A DNA stretch of 64,000 nt from contig CALRTB020000008.1 in assembly GCA_943371005.1 (NCBI GenBank), positions 1 through 64,000 of the forward strand, in the 5' to 3' direction. Within the stretch, counting starts at the first letter, position 1. Every line of letters begins with the position of its first letter. A program made the translations under genes and the position numbers. Origin of the DNA: MRBY01 sp943371005 (GTDB taxonomy: Bacteria > Cyanobacteriota > Cyanobacteriia > Cyanobacteriales > MRBY01). Below, piece by piece: positions 16,976 to 25,735 of the stretch. The notes below the pieces were generated by a model. It saw nothing but the letters and a program-made list of their open reading frames with translations, did no database searches and was not told the origin of the DNA.

Positions 16976-17323
16976 ATGAGCTACGCAATTATCGAAACCG
17001 GCGGCAAGCAGGTGCGTGTCGAGCCCGGTCGTTTCTACGATATCGAAAGACTTGATATCGAAGTCGATGGCAACCACACCATTGATAAAGTGCTATTGAT
17101 CAGTGATGACAATGGCGTCACCGTCGGTCAACCCTATATCGACGGTGCAACCGTTGAAGGGACGGTTGTGGATCAGCGCCGGGCCAAGAAAGTGCTGGTT
17201 TACAAAATGCTGCCCAAGAAGAAAACCCGTAAGAAGCGTGGTCACCGTCAATACTTCACGCGCTTTATGATCGATAGCATCAAAGTTGGTGACACCGTTG
17301 TTGCGGCCAAAGCAGACGCCTAA
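16976..17323 (+). CDS. rplU: 50S ribosomal protein L21
   Basis: The protein has 115 residues. It opens SYAIIETGGKQVRVEPG and contains the lysine-rich GRRAKKVLVYKMLPKKK-like stretch (about 65-85), the standard L21 sequence. L21 binds 23S rRNA domain I and contacts L20. It is followed 69 bp later by rpmA, the universal bacterial order rplU-rpmA. Confidence 0.98.
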   Translation: MSYAIIETGGKQVRVEPGRFYDIERLDIEVDGNHTIDKVLLISDDNGVTVGQPYIDGATVEGTVVDQRRAKKVLVYKMLPKKKTRKKRGHRQYFTRFMIDSIKVGDTVVAAKADA

Positions 17324-17392
17324 TCCCCCAACAGTCGGCAATAGTTCACTGTTACAATAAATCCCTAGATTTCTAGCAACTGGAGAATCCCC

Positions 17393-17659
17393 ATGGCACA
17401 TAAGAAAGGTACTGGTAGTACGAGAAACGGCCGCGACTCCCGCGCCCAAAGACTCGGTGTAAAACGCTATGGTGGCCAAACCGTGACCACTGGCAGCATC
17501 CTCGTACGTCAACGGGGCACCAAAGTTCACCCCGGCAACAATGTTGGTCGCGGTGGCGATGACACCCTGTTTGCCCTTGTAGATGGCATTGTTAAGTTCG
17601 AGCACTACAAGCGTGGTCGCCGTAAGGTCAGTGTTTACCCCGCAGATGCTTCTGCTTAA
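17393..17659 (+). CDS. rpmA: 50S ribosomal protein L27
   Basis: The protein has 88 residues. It begins MAHKKGTGSTRNGRDS, so the mature N-terminus reaches the peptidyl-transferase centre without a Firmicute-type prepeptide. It continues RLGVKRYGGQ and VRQRGTKVHPG, the family core. A -10-like TACAAT (17353-17358) lies in the short spacer after rplU, so an internal promoter is possible in addition to co-transcription. A strong terminator follows at 17717. Confidence 0.98.
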   Translation: MAHKKGTGSTRNGRDSRAQRLGVKRYGGQTVTTGSILVRQRGTKVHPGNNVGRGGDDTLFALVDGIVKFEHYKRGRRKVSVYPADASA

Positions 17660-17716
17660 GTTTTTTAGCAAACGTTTCTGAAGAATTGGGGAACAAAACC
17701 CCACAGTTTATACTAG

Positions 17717-17746
17717 GAAAGCTCAAAATCTGGGCTTTCTTTTTTA
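17717..17746 (+). terminator. Rho-independent terminator of rplU-rpmA
   Basis: Stem GAAAGC (17717-17722) with GCTTTC (17734-17739) is followed by six T. It sits 57 bp after the rpmA stop and before hisIE. Confidence 0.8.
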
Positions 17747-17802
17747 TTGGCATCGTTCTGCCCAAACAAGTTCTTTATTTTTAGAGATTGGAGATTGTCA
17801 AA

Positions 17803-18438
17803 ATGAGTTTACGTGGTGCTATCCCACTGGATCAGGTGCGTTTTAATGAGCAGGGGTTGGTGCCGGCGATCGCCCAAGATTATCTTGATGGCACTGTGCT
17901 CATGTTGGCCTGGATGAACCGAGAATCCCTCACGAAAACCATGGAAACGGGAGAAGCCTGGTATTGGAGTCGTTCTCGCCAGGAACTGTGGCACAAAGGG
18001 GCCACCTCCGGACACATTCAAAAGGTACAATCCCTCCGTTACGATTGCGACAGCGATGCGGTCTTGATGTCCATTGAGCAAATCGGTGATATTGCTTGCC
18101 ACACAGGGGAACGGAGCTGTTTCCACCAGGTAGATGGCACGAAGTCTGCGCCCTCTGCTGACACCCTCTCAGAAGTGTTTAATGTGATTCGCGATCGCCG
18201 GGATCATCCCCAACCCGGTTCCTATACCAACAGCCTTTTTGAAGCAGGGGATAATAAAATCCTCAAGAAAATTGGCGAAGAAGCTGCCGAAGTGGTGATG
18301 GCCTGCAAAGACGACGACAAAGACGACATCGCTGGGGAAGTGGCGGATCTTTTTTATCATTCCCTCGTGGCGATCGCCCACCATGGCGTAGAACTGCGGG
18401 ACGTCTATAAAAAGCTCCAAGATAGACGCCGGAAATAA
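17803..18438 (+). CDS. hisIE: Bifunctional phosphoribosyl-AMP cyclohydrolase / phosphoribosyl-ATP pyrophosphatase
   Basis: The protein has 211 residues and catalyses steps 2 and 3 of histidine synthesis. The HisI domain (about 1-115) has the metal ligands in RYDCDSDAVL and GDIACHTGERSCF. The HisE domain (about 120-210) has the helical motif GEEAAEVVMACK and EVADLFYHSLV. The ATG at 17803 is preceded by GGAG nine bases upstream; a TTG at 17788 extends the frame by five residues and is less likely. rnpB begins 21 bp after the stop. Confidence 0.96.
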   Translation: MSLRGAIPLDQVRFNEQGLVPAIAQDYLDGTVLMLAWMNRESLTKTMETGEAWYWSRSRQELWHKGATSGHIQKVQSLRYDCDSDAVLMSIEQIGDIACHTGERSCFHQVDGTKSAPSADTLSEVFNVIRDRRDHPQPGSYTNSLFEAGDNKILKKIGEEAAEVVMACKDDDKDDIAGEVADLFYHSLVAIAHHGVELRDVYKKLQDRRRK

Positions 18439-18446
18439 AATACCGC

Positions 18447-18452
18447 TACACT
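18447..18452 (+). promoter_or_regulatory. Likely -10 element of rnpB
   Basis: TACACT lies 8 bases before the first base of the RNase P RNA closing stem, the expected distance for a -10. No good -35 is seen; upstream bases are within the hisIE end. Confidence 0.4.
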
Positions 18453-18459
18453 GACCAGT

Positions 18460-18850
18460 AGGAGAGTTAGCGCGGCAGTTGCAGGGTTGACCTTGAGTTC
18501 AGCTCTGAGGAAAGTCCGGGCTCCCCAAAGACCAGACTTGCTGGGTAACGCCCAGTGCGCGTGAGCGTGAGGATAGTGCCACAGAAACATACCGCCGAAG
18601 ATTAGCATTAGGTTCGCCTAATCTATCTGGTAAGGGTGCAAAGGTGCGGTAAGAGCGCACCAGCAGTATCGTGAGGTGCTGGCTCGGTAAACCCCGGTTG
18701 GGAGCAAGGACGGTGGGATGATGGTTGGTCTTTTTCCGATCCCATAATTTGGAGTGCCGCTGGAGGTGACTGGTAACAGTCATCCTAGATAGATAACTGC
18801 CCTTTTGCGCTGCAAGAGAACAGAACCCGGCTTATGTCTAACTCTCCTGG
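18460..18850 (+). ncRNA. rnpB: RNase P catalytic RNA
   Basis: This is a type A RNase P RNA of about 390 nt. The closing helix P1 is visible as AGGAGAGTTAG (18460-18470) with CTAACTCTCCT (18838-18848). Universal core blocks are present: GAGGAAAGTCCGGGCTC near 18506-18522 and, close to the 3' end, ACAGAACCCGGCTTATG near 18820-18836, with the AGGGTGCAAAGGTGCGGTAAGAGC region between. It cleaves 5' leaders from pre-tRNAs. It is followed directly by a T-run at 18852-18858. It is convergent with rpaB, whose stop lies 26 bases away. Confidence 0.97.
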
Positions 18851-18875
18851 ATTTTTTTAAAATCAACTAATTAAG

Positions 18876-19628
18876 TTACGACGCCACCACAGAAGAAGAC
18901 GCATTCGAGGCGATCGCCACCGGCAGTTTTCGAAACAGATAGCCTGTGCCCCGTTCCGTGATGATAAATTCTGGCTGGCGTGGATCCTGCTCAATCTTTG
19001 AGCGTAGGCGCGATACATGGACATCCACCACCCGCAAATCACTGTGGCGACGCGGCACATAGCCCCAGATAGCCGTCAAAATATCTGTGCGGCTTAGGGG
19101 TTGTCCCGCTTGGTTAACGAGCAATTCCAACAGATTAAATTCAATGTGGGTTAACCGCAGGGGCTTATTATTTTGGGTGACTTTGCGGCGATTCGTATCA
19201 ATCACCAAATTGGCCGTCCGTAAAATGCCGGCTTCCTCCGTCGGGGGCAGCGTTTTTTGGGTGCGCCGCAAAATGCACTGGATGCGCACCTCCAATTCCT
19301 TAGGTGAAAATGGCTTGATCAAATAATCATCAGCCCCAAAGCGCAACCCCGTAATTCGGTCGGCCACGTCCCCAAGGGCTGTCAGCATAATGATCGGTGT
19401 GCTGGACTCGCGGCGAATTTCTTGGCAGACATAGTATCCATCGCGCTTGGGCATCATCACATCCAGGATGACTAAATCGGGATCTTCACGCCAGAAAATA
19501 TCGAGGGCTTCATCACCATCGGCAGCAGTGATAATGTCGTAGCCAATCATGGATAAACGAGTTTGTAAGATACGACGTACGGCGATTTCGTCATCGACTA
19601 CGAGGATGGTTGCCTTGTTGTCTACCAC
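18876..19628 (-). CDS. rpaB: Response regulator RpaB (NblS-RpaB pathway)
   Basis: The protein has 250 residues and is OmpR-type. The receiver has the acidic pair D12-D13, phospho-acceptor D56 in LDVMMPK and K105 in LIKPFSPKELE. The winged helix ends EFIITERGTGYLFRKLP. The sequences RLSMIGYDIITAADGDEAL and ALGDVADRITGL are characteristic of RpaB rather than RpaA. RpaB controls high-light, redox and photosystem genes and pairs with NblS. I prefer the GTG at 19628, which has AAGGAG 11 bases upstream; a TTG at 19652 would add eight residues with no ribosome site. An HLR1-like box lies 50-67 bp upstream, pointing to autoregulation. Confidence 0.88.
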   Translation of the reverse strand: MVDNKATILVVDDEIAVRRILQTRLSMIGYDIITAADGDEALDIFWREDPDLVILDVMMPKRDGYYVCQEIRRESSTPIIMLTALGDVADRITGLRFGADDYLIKPFSPKELEVRIQCILRRTQKTLPPTEEAGILRTANLVIDTNRRKVTQNNKPLRLTHIEFNLLELLVNQAGQPLSRTDILTAIWGYVPRRHSDLRVVDVHVSRLRSKIEQDPRQPEFIITERGTGYLFRKLPVAIASNASSSVVAS

Positions 19629-19677
19629 GATGGACGGGACTCCTTGTTGCAACGGTGGGATTTCTTAGAAATGATTC

Positions 19678-19695
19678 TTTACATTTCGTTACAAG
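19678..19695. promoter_or_regulatory. HLR1-like RpaB-binding site
   Basis: TTTACATT, two bases, then GTTACAAG matches the HLR1 direct repeat (G/T)TTACA(T/A)(T/A)-NN-(G/T)TTACA(T/A)(T/A) with one mismatch at the last base. HLR1 is the established RpaB operator. It lies on the plus strand just upstream of rpaB itself. Confidence 0.65.
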
Positions 19696-19786
19696 AAGTA
19701 TAGCAAGATCCTTTTTGTCGTGCCAAGCCAAGATAGGGCAAAATACAAAGGCTCATTGCCATTGGTGACGGAAAAAAGGGGGCCAT

Positions 19787-20728
19787 TTGAATCAGCAACG
19801 GACAGGATCTGCATTGAGTGGGTGGGGCTTTATTAATTTGCAAAAACCGCCTGGCTGGACTTCCCATGATTGTGTCGGGAGACTGCGGCGGCTCCTGGGT
19901 CTCAAAAAAATTGGCCATGGCGGTACCCTCGATCCAATGGCCACAGGGGTTTTGCCCGTTGCGGTGGGGAAGGCAACGCGTCTTTTGCAATATTTGCCGA
20001 AACAAAAAATATATCAAGGGGTTGTCCGTTTTGGAGTCAAGACAACGACTGATGATTTAGAAGGAGAAGTAATCAGCCAGGAAGCCTGTGGGGCTTTAAC
20101 TTTAGCGGAGATTCAACATGTTTTACCAAACTTTCTCGGCACGATCACCCAAATCCCCCCAGCTTTCAGTGCGATCCAGCGGGATGGTAAACGCTTATAT
20201 GAGCTGGCTCGCCAGGGAATTGCGGTGGATGTGCCTAGTCGTCAGGTAGAAATTTATGATTTACAAATTCAAGCTTGGCAGCCGGGGGATTTTCCAGAAC
20301 TGACCCTGGAAATTTGCTGTGGAGAAGGGACTTACATCCGGGCGATCGCCAGGGATCTCGGTGAACGGTTAGGCGTCGGGGCCACCTTAGCGGGCTTAAC
20401 GCGGACTCGTAGTGGAGGGTTTGACCTAGAGGATAGTGTAAGTTTAGAAGAGGTTGCTGCCCAGCGGGAAGCGGGAACGTTTGCTTGTCTCGGGCCGGAT
20501 CAGGCGTTGGCCCATTTACCAGCCGTCATTCTAAACGAAGCCCAGGTAACCCAGTGGAGCTATGGACAAAAAATTAGTTGGGAAGTGGCATTGGCCGATC
20601 CCCTAGGGGAACCGTTGGCGATTTATGATCAGGACCATAACTGTCTCGGTGTGGGGGAGTTTCGCCCCAGTAAAAATAATCCGAGTGAACGAGTCCTGGC
20701 GGGGCGAGTGGTCTTAATCGGTCGCTAG
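19787..20728 (+). CDS. truB: tRNA pseudouridine-55 synthase
   Basis: The protein has 313 residues. Motif I KPPGWTSHDCV and motif II GHGGTLDPMATGVLPV carry the catalytic Asp (about residue 50). CGEGTYIRAIARDLGE is the third family signature. It makes Psi55 in the T-loop of tRNAs. The start is probably the TTG at 19787, with AGGGGG six bases upstream; TTG at 19817 (before SGWGFINL) is an alternative. A terminator shared with tRNA-Pro follows. Confidence 0.95.
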   Translation: MNQQRTGSALSGWGFINLQKPPGWTSHDCVGRLRRLLGLKKIGHGGTLDPMATGVLPVAVGKATRLLQYLPKQKIYQGVVRFGVKTTTDDLEGEVISQEACGALTLAEIQHVLPNFLGTITQIPPAFSAIQRDGKRLYELARQGIAVDVPSRQVEIYDLQIQAWQPGDFPELTLEICCGEGTYIRAIARDLGERLGVGATLAGLTRTRSGGFDLEDSVSLEEVAAQREAGTFACLGPDQALAHLPAVILNEAQVTQWSYGQKISWEVALADPLGEPLAIYDQDHNCLGVGEFRPSKNNPSERVLAGRVVLIGR

Positions 20729-20760
20729 GCGATCGCCCGTGATTTCTTTCCCTAGGAACA

Positions 20761-20790
20761 AAAAAACTTCCGGATTATCCAGAAGTCTTT
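20761..20790. terminator. Bidirectional terminator between truB and tRNA-Pro
   Basis: Hairpin ACTTCCGGA (20766-20774) with TCCAGAAGT (20778-20786) has one mismatch and loop TTA. It has A6 on its left and CTTTT on its right, so it can stop transcription from either side. Confidence 0.7.
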
Positions 20791-20819
20791 TGGGGGATGA
20801 TGATTAGATTTTTTTGGTA

Positions 20820-20893
20820 TCGGAGCGGCGGGATTTGAACCCACGACCCCCACTACCCCAAAGTGGTGCGCTACCAAGCTGCGCTACGCCCCG
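20820..20893 (-). tRNA. tRNA-Pro(GGG)
   Basis: The tRNA is 74 nt. On the minus strand the acceptor CGGGGCG pairs with CGCTCCG (one G-U). The D-arm is GCGC/GCGC, the anticodon stem CCACT/AGTGG with loop TT-GGG-GT, and the T-arm GTGGG-TTCAAAT-CCCGC. The discriminator is A and no CCA is encoded. Anticodon GGG reads CCC and CCU. Confidence 0.96.
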
Positions 20894-20911
20894 TTTTGTC
20901 AACAGTGTTAC

Positions 20912-20940
20912 ATTATAAAGGGCGTTTTAGGAAATGGCAA
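20912..20940 (-). promoter_or_regulatory. Promoter of tRNA-Pro
   Basis: On the minus strand, -35 TTGCCA (20935-20940), a 17-bp spacer and a perfect -10 TATAAT (20912-20917) lie 19 bp upstream of the tRNA. Confidence 0.75.
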
Positions 20941-21027
20941 GGGCTTTTTTGAAAAAAAGGCGATCGCCTAAAGTTGCTATGATCACAGTGACCCTCACCA
21001 TCGTCGCCGACTGGTCTTGTGCGTGCT

Positions 21028-22245
21028 ATGCAAAAAAACTGGCAAGTGGGATCACTGTTTGGGATTCCGTTATATCTAGATCGCTCTTGGTTTCTAATTT
21101 TAATTCTCATTACGGCGGTGGATGCCAATGATGTCCTCGGGCAAGGATTGGTGCAATCTCCCCTCGTGGCCGTTGGTCTGGGTTTTGCCATGGCGTTACT
21201 GTTGTTTGGCTCCGTCTTACTTCACGAATTGGGCCATAGCCTCGTGGCCAAATCCCAGGGGATTAGCGTCAAATCGATCACTCTTTTTCTTTTTGGAGGC
21301 GTGGCTTCCATCGACCGTGAGTCCCAAACTCCTTTAGCAGCTTTTGCGGTGGCGATCGCCGGGCCATTGGTGAGTGTTACGTTATTTGGTTTGTTTTGGG
21401 TGCTGTGGCAATATGCTCCCCTCGGCGGTGCAGGTACTTTTTTGGTGCGGGATCTAGCTCGGTTAAATTTGGTCTTGGCGCTGTTTAACTTAATTCCGGG
21501 GCTGCCTCTGGATGGGGGGCAAATGTTTAAGGCGATCGTCTGGAAATGGACGGGCGATCGCCTCAAGGGGATTCGCTATGCCGCCGCCAGTGGAAAATTA
21601 TTAGGGACGGTGGCGATCGCCTTTGGATTATTGGCGGTGTTGTTGGTTGGTGAATTAGGAGGGTTATGGTTGGCACTCATTGGCTGGTTTGTGTTGCGCA
21701 ACGCCGATGCTTACGAACGCTTGAGCGATCTTCAAAATCTCCTTTTGACCTTGACCGCCGAGACCGCCATGAGCCGAGAATTTCGGGTGGTTAATGCCCA
21801 TTTGTCTCTGCGAGAATTTGCTGAACAGTACCTTGTTTTATCGCCCCATCCCACTCGCCCCACCTATGCCAGTTCTGAAGGTCGCTACCGGGGCTTGATC
21901 CAACCCAAGAGTCTCCACCGCCTTGAGCGTAGCCAATGGGATCAGCTAGAACTAATGGCGATCGCCGTGCCCCTAGACAAAATTCCCTCGGTGACGGAAC
22001 AGGACAACCTCGCCACGGTTATTTGTGCCCTCGAAACCCTGGAAGAACCCTTTATCACTGTGCTTTCTCCGGCGGGGGCTGTGGCGGGGATCATTGACCG
22101 CGCGCAGATCGTCCAGGCGATCGCCAAGGAATACAACATTAACCTGCCCGCCCAGGAACTCCAACGAATTCGCAGTGAGCGGGTCTATCCCAATGGTTTT
22201 CCCTTAGTGGAAATCGCCCAACAACTAAAACCCTTTGAAAGTTAA
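21028..22245 (+). CDS. M50-family site-2-type membrane metalloprotease
   Basis: The protein has 405 residues. The zinc site HELGH (about residues 70-74) lies in the second membrane helix, and the third ligand lies in FNLIPGLPLDGGQM (about 155-170). Four to six membrane segments fill the first 230 residues. The C-terminal 170 residues are soluble and resemble a degenerate CBS-domain pair (AMSREFRVVNAHLSLREFAE, FITVLSPAGAVAGIIDR). Such proteases cleave membrane-bound regulators such as anti-sigma factors. The ATG at 21028 is preferred; a GTG three codons earlier is possible. A substrate cannot be inferred. Confidence 0.87.
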   Translation: MQKNWQVGSLFGIPLYLDRSWFLILILITAVDANDVLGQGLVQSPLVAVGLGFAMALLLFGSVLLHELGHSLVAKSQGISVKSITLFLFGGVASIDRESQTPLAAFAVAIAGPLVSVTLFGLFWVLWQYAPLGGAGTFLVRDLARLNLVLALFNLIPGLPLDGGQMFKAIVWKWTGDRLKGIRYAAASGKLLGTVAIAFGLLAVLLVGELGGLWLALIGWFVLRNADAYERLSDLQNLLLTLTAETAMSREFRVVNAHLSLREFAEQYLVLSPHPTRPTYASSEGRYRGLIQPKSLHRLERSQWDQLELMAIAVPLDKIPSVTEQDNLATVICALETLEEPFITVLSPAGAVAGIIDRAQIVQAIAKEYNINLPAQELQRIRSERVYPNGFPLVEIAQQLKPFES

Positions 22246-22316
22246 TGGCCATGAACCAAACGGCATGAACGGATTTTGTCTAGCATAGGGGATGTTGTCT
22301 CCAAGATTTTTCGAAT

Positions 22317-22802
22317 ATGCTGAGTCGTTTTCTGATCCTTTGCCTTGCTCTTTGTCTCTGGGCCATATCGCCACTACCGAGTTTTGCCGCTTCTCCTTTT
22401 GCGGGCCAACGACCAACGGATTTAGGGGTCGAAGCCGGACACCTCGCGCCTTGTCCCAGTACCCCTAATTGTGTTGTGAGTCAGGGGGCCGATGCAGAAC
22501 ATCAAATCACGCCGATCCATTATCAAGGCGATCGCCAACAGGCCTACCAAGCTGTTGTTCAGGTTCTAGGAGTTGTCCCCCGAACAGAAATCATCACCCA
22601 AACAGAAAACTATCTCCGGGCCGAATCCCGTAGTCGTTTATTTGGCTTTGTGGATGATGTGGAATTTTACTTCCCAGAAACAGAATCAGTCATCCAAATG
22701 CGTTCAGCATCCCGGCTTGGAGAATCAGATCTCGGTGTTAACCGTCGCCGCCTCGAACAAATTCGCCTCGCCCTCCAGGATTTAGGTATTGCCCAAAGTT
22801 AA
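22317..22802 (+). CDS. Secreted DUF1499 protein
   Basis: The protein has 161 residues with a signal peptide (LCLWAISPLPSFAAS). The domain core is CPSTPNCVVSQGADAEH and the downstream VDDVEFYF, MRSASRLGESDLGVNRRRLEQIR, which are the hallmarks of DUF1499. The family is common in cyanobacteria, alphaproteobacteria and plastids and has no settled function. Location in periplasm or thylakoid lumen is inferred from the signal peptide. It follows the M50 protease by 71 bp on the same strand. Confidence 0.82.
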   Translation: MLSRFLILCLALCLWAISPLPSFAASPFAGQRPTDLGVEAGHLAPCPSTPNCVVSQGADAEHQITPIHYQGDRQQAYQAVVQVLGVVPRTEIITQTENYLRAESRSRLFGFVDDVEFYFPETESVIQMRSASRLGESDLGVNRRRLEQIRLALQDLGIAQS

Positions 22803-22827
22803 CGGCACTCTGCCCCATTTGATCCCT

Positions 22828-22862
22828 AAAAAAAGTGGGCCGCTAGCGTGACCCACTTCTTA
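22828..22862. terminator. Bidirectional terminator between the DUF1499 gene and glgP
   Basis: AAGTGGG (22833-22839) pairs with CCCACTT (22852-22858). An A-run lies on the left and CTTATT on the right; on the minus strand the stem is followed by T5, good for glgP. The loop contains an inner CGCTAGCG palindrome. Confidence 0.75.
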
Positions 22863-22911
22863 TTAAACTATTTCAGTTGCTGCCATCCAACAGGCGATCG
22901 CCGCCCCAGAT

Positions 22912-25437
22912 CTACAGCTTGACCGAAACAGGTTTAGCACACCAGATTTCCTTTACATACTCATCAATGGTGCGGTCAGACGAAAATTTGCCCACCCGAG
23001 CCGCATTCAAGATCGACATCCGCGTCCACCGTTCCGTCTCCGTGTAAGCATTCGCCACATCTTGTTGACGTTCGACGTAGGATTCATAATCCGCCAACAA
23101 CAGATATTGATCGTCGTACAGCAGAGAATCCACAATCGGTTTAAACATTTCGGTGTCCCCATGGGAGAAATCACCCCGGGCAATGCGGTCAATGACGCCT
23201 TTGAGTTCTGCATTGTTGTTGTAATAATGCATCGGGTCATAGCCACTGGCCTTGAGATGGGAGACTTCCTCCGCCGTGAGGCCAAAGAGGAAGAAATTAT
23301 CAGCCCCCACTTCCTCCCGGATTTCGATATTGGCTCCATCCAGCGTGCCAATGGTTAGAGCACCGTTCATCGCAAACTTCATGTTGCCAGTCCCAGAGGC
23401 TTCTTTCCCGGCGGTGGAAATCTGTTCCGAGAGGTCTGCGGCCGGATAGATCTTCTGGCCGAGGGAAACATTAAAGTTCTCCATAAAGACCACCTTGAGA
23501 CGATTGTGGGTATCGGGGTCATTGTTGACCACCTCTGCCACGGCATTGACCAATTTAATGATCAATTTCGCCATGAAATAGCCCGGTGCGGCCTTACCAC
23601 CGAAGATCATCGTCCGGGGCACCATATTGATCGCCGGATTATGCTTGATGCGGTTGTAGAGGGTGATGATGAATAGTACATCCAGCAGTTGACGCTTGTA
23701 TTCGTGGATGCGCTTCACTTGGATATCGAAAATTGAGTCAGGATTAATCTCGATACCGTTGTGGTGCTCAATATAGCTGGCCAGCTTGACCTTATTTTGG
23801 TGCTTGATTTCGCGCCACTGACGACGGAACTCTGGATCATCGACAAATTCTTCGATGCGTTGCACTTGTTCTAGGTTTTTGATCCAACCAGTGCCGATCT
23901 TGCTAGAAATTAGATTCGCGAGTTTGGGATTGCATTGGCGGATCCAACGACGGGGCGTGACCCCATTAGTTTTGTTGTAGAATTTCTCCGGCCAAATGCG
24001 GGCAAATCCCTTGAGGGTGTCGGATTTCAGTAGCTCTGTATGGAGAGCAGCAACCCCATTGATCGCATGACTACCGACACAGGCCAAGTTCGCCATCCGG
24101 ATCGATTTTTGGGGATATTCTTCGATGATTGACAGCTCTTGAATGAGATTATCCAGGTCATCGTGATCGGCGTACCAGGTTTTAAGATTTTCGATGAAGC
24201 GGAAATTGATTTCGTAAATAATCTCTAGATGACGGGGCAGGAGCTGCTCGAACATTTCCACGGGCCAACGCTCGAGGGCTTCGGGCATCAGGGTGTGGTT
24301 GGTATAGGCGAGGGTTTTTTGGGTGATATACCAAGCGCGATCCCAGGGGAGACTATGTTCATCGATAAAGAGGCGCATCAACTCAGCAACGGCGATCGCC
24401 GGGTGGGTATCGTTGAGTTGAACGGTGTAAAAATCAAAGAAATTATCCAGATTGGGCTGCTTCTTCAGGTGCGCCCGGATCATGTCTTGCAAAGAAGCGG
24501 ACACAAAGAAAAATTGCTGTTCTAGGCGCAGTTGACGTCCCTGGGGGGTGTTGTCATTGGGATAGAGCACCTTAGAAATATTTTCTGAGGAAATCTGGTT
24601 GGCAACTGCTCCGTCATAATCCCCGGCATTAAAGGCTTCGAAGTTGAATCCTTCATCTTCTGCGGCCATGGCACTCCAGAGGCGGAGCACATTGACGGTA
24701 TTGTTGCTATAACCTGGTACTGGGGTATCGTAGGGTACTGCTTTAACACGACGGGCTGGCACCCAGACCGCACAAGGATAGCCTTTATCACAGTGGTAAA
24801 TTTCGGTGTGGCCCCCAAAGGGAATTTCCAGGGCTTCAGCTTGGCGACAAATTTCCCAGGGGTTGCCGTTGCGGAGCCATTTGTCGGGCACTTCCACTTG
24901 CCAACCGTTGCGGATGTATTGGTGGAAAATACCAAATTCGTAGCGAATCCCGTAGCCAATGGCCGGAATTTCGAGGCAGGCAAGGGAATCTAAAAAGCAA
25001 GCAGCAAGACGACCGAGGCCGCCATTGCCTAAGCCAGGATCTACTTCTTCTTCGAGAATATCTTCAAGTTTGATGTTGCTTTCGGCGAGCATCTCGGCGA
25101 CGGTTTCGTAGATCCCGAGGCTAATGAGATTGTTGCCGAGGTACCGTCCCATCAAAAATTCTGCGGAAAGGTAGCAAACGGTTTTGGCACCGGTATTGAT
25201 GTAGGTTTGCTCGGTTTTTTTCCACCGTTCTAACAGGCGATCGCGGACAACATTTGCGAGGGCAACATAATAATCACGTTGTTGGGCGGCATCTTTATCG
25301 CTGCCGGCGGAATAGAAAAGGTGATCGAAAAAAGCACGGCGGAGACTTTCTTTGTCCATCCCAGTGCGATCGCCACTCCCCCCAAGGGAAGAGAGGCTAT
25401 GGGAATTAGTCGCAGAGGTAGAAGGTTGTGTTTGCAC
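22912..25437 (-). CDS. glgP: Glycogen phosphorylase
   Basis: The 841 residues are the usual length. It releases glucose-1-phosphate from glycogen with pyridoxal phosphate as cofactor. Visible landmarks are YLSAEFLMGR (about 85-94), GNGGLGRLAACFLDSLA (about 130-146), TNHTLMPEALERWP (about 380), and the PLP-lysine block EASGTGNMKFAMNGALTIGT (about 690), with GKAAPGY earlier. The start is a GTG preceded by AGGAG at 12 bases. It is a monocistronic gene on the minus strand with its own terminator. It should feed night-time respiration of stored glycogen. Confidence 0.96.
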   Translation of the reverse strand: MQTQPSTSATNSHSLSSLGGSGDRTGMDKESLRRAFFDHLFYSAGSDKDAAQQRDYYVALANVVRDRLLERWKKTEQTYINTGAKTVCYLSAEFLMGRYLGNNLISLGIYETVAEMLAESNIKLEDILEEEVDPGLGNGGLGRLAACFLDSLACLEIPAIGYGIRYEFGIFHQYIRNGWQVEVPDKWLRNGNPWEICRQAEALEIPFGGHTEIYHCDKGYPCAVWVPARRVKAVPYDTPVPGYSNNTVNVLRLWSAMAAEDEGFNFEAFNAGDYDGAVANQISSENISKVLYPNDNTPQGRQLRLEQQFFFVSASLQDMIRAHLKKQPNLDNFFDFYTVQLNDTHPAIAVAELMRLFIDEHSLPWDRAWYITQKTLAYTNHTLMPEALERWPVEMFEQLLPRHLEIIYEINFRFIENLKTWYADHDDLDNLIQELSIIEEYPQKSIRMANLACVGSHAINGVAALHTELLKSDTLKGFARIWPEKFYNKTNGVTPRRWIRQCNPKLANLISSKIGTGWIKNLEQVQRIEEFVDDPEFRRQWREIKHQNKVKLASYIEHHNGIEINPDSIFDIQVKRIHEYKRQLLDVLFIITLYNRIKHNPAINMVPRTMIFGGKAAPGYFMAKLIIKLVNAVAEVVNNDPDTHNRLKVVFMENFNVSLGQKIYPAADLSEQISTAGKEASGTGNMKFAMNGALTIGTLDGANIEIREEVGADNFFLFGLTAEEVSHLKASGYDPMHYYNNNAELKGVIDRIARGDFSHGDTEMFKPIVDSLLYDDQYLLLADYESYVERQQDVANAYTETERWTRMSILNAARVGKFSSDRTIDEYVKEIWCAKPVSVKL

Positions 25438-25735
25438 AGTAAGTTATCACTCCTAACAAAATAAACGAGGGTCGCGGGTTTGTAGCATTGCAGTGGTAGG
25501 GACGCTCCCGTAGTCTGACAACGCGCATGATTCAGTCAATGATTTTAGTGAATAGTCAATGGTGAAAATTTCTGTACTGCTACGGCCCACCGTTGTACTG
25601 CTATTTTGCAGTCTGTCCTTATAATCATGCAAAAGAATCGTTAATAGAACATGACATTATCAGGACTTATAAATTTCTTTAGCGAAAGATGTCGAAATGT
25701 TCTGGGGAACGGATATCGTAAAACGTTCTTAGCTT
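25438..25735. other. Intergenic spacer upstream of glgP
   Basis: These 298 bp must carry the glgP promoter. I find no NtcA or HLR1 consensus and no RNA gene. A 40-codon plus-strand frame starting at 25651 has no ribosome site and runs into the opposite gene, so I do not accept it. Confidence 0.4.

Noticed and set aside
20907..20914. HLR1 half-site GTTACATT upstream of tRNA-Pro
   Set aside because: No second repeat ten bases away; it falls inside the tRNA-Pro promoter.
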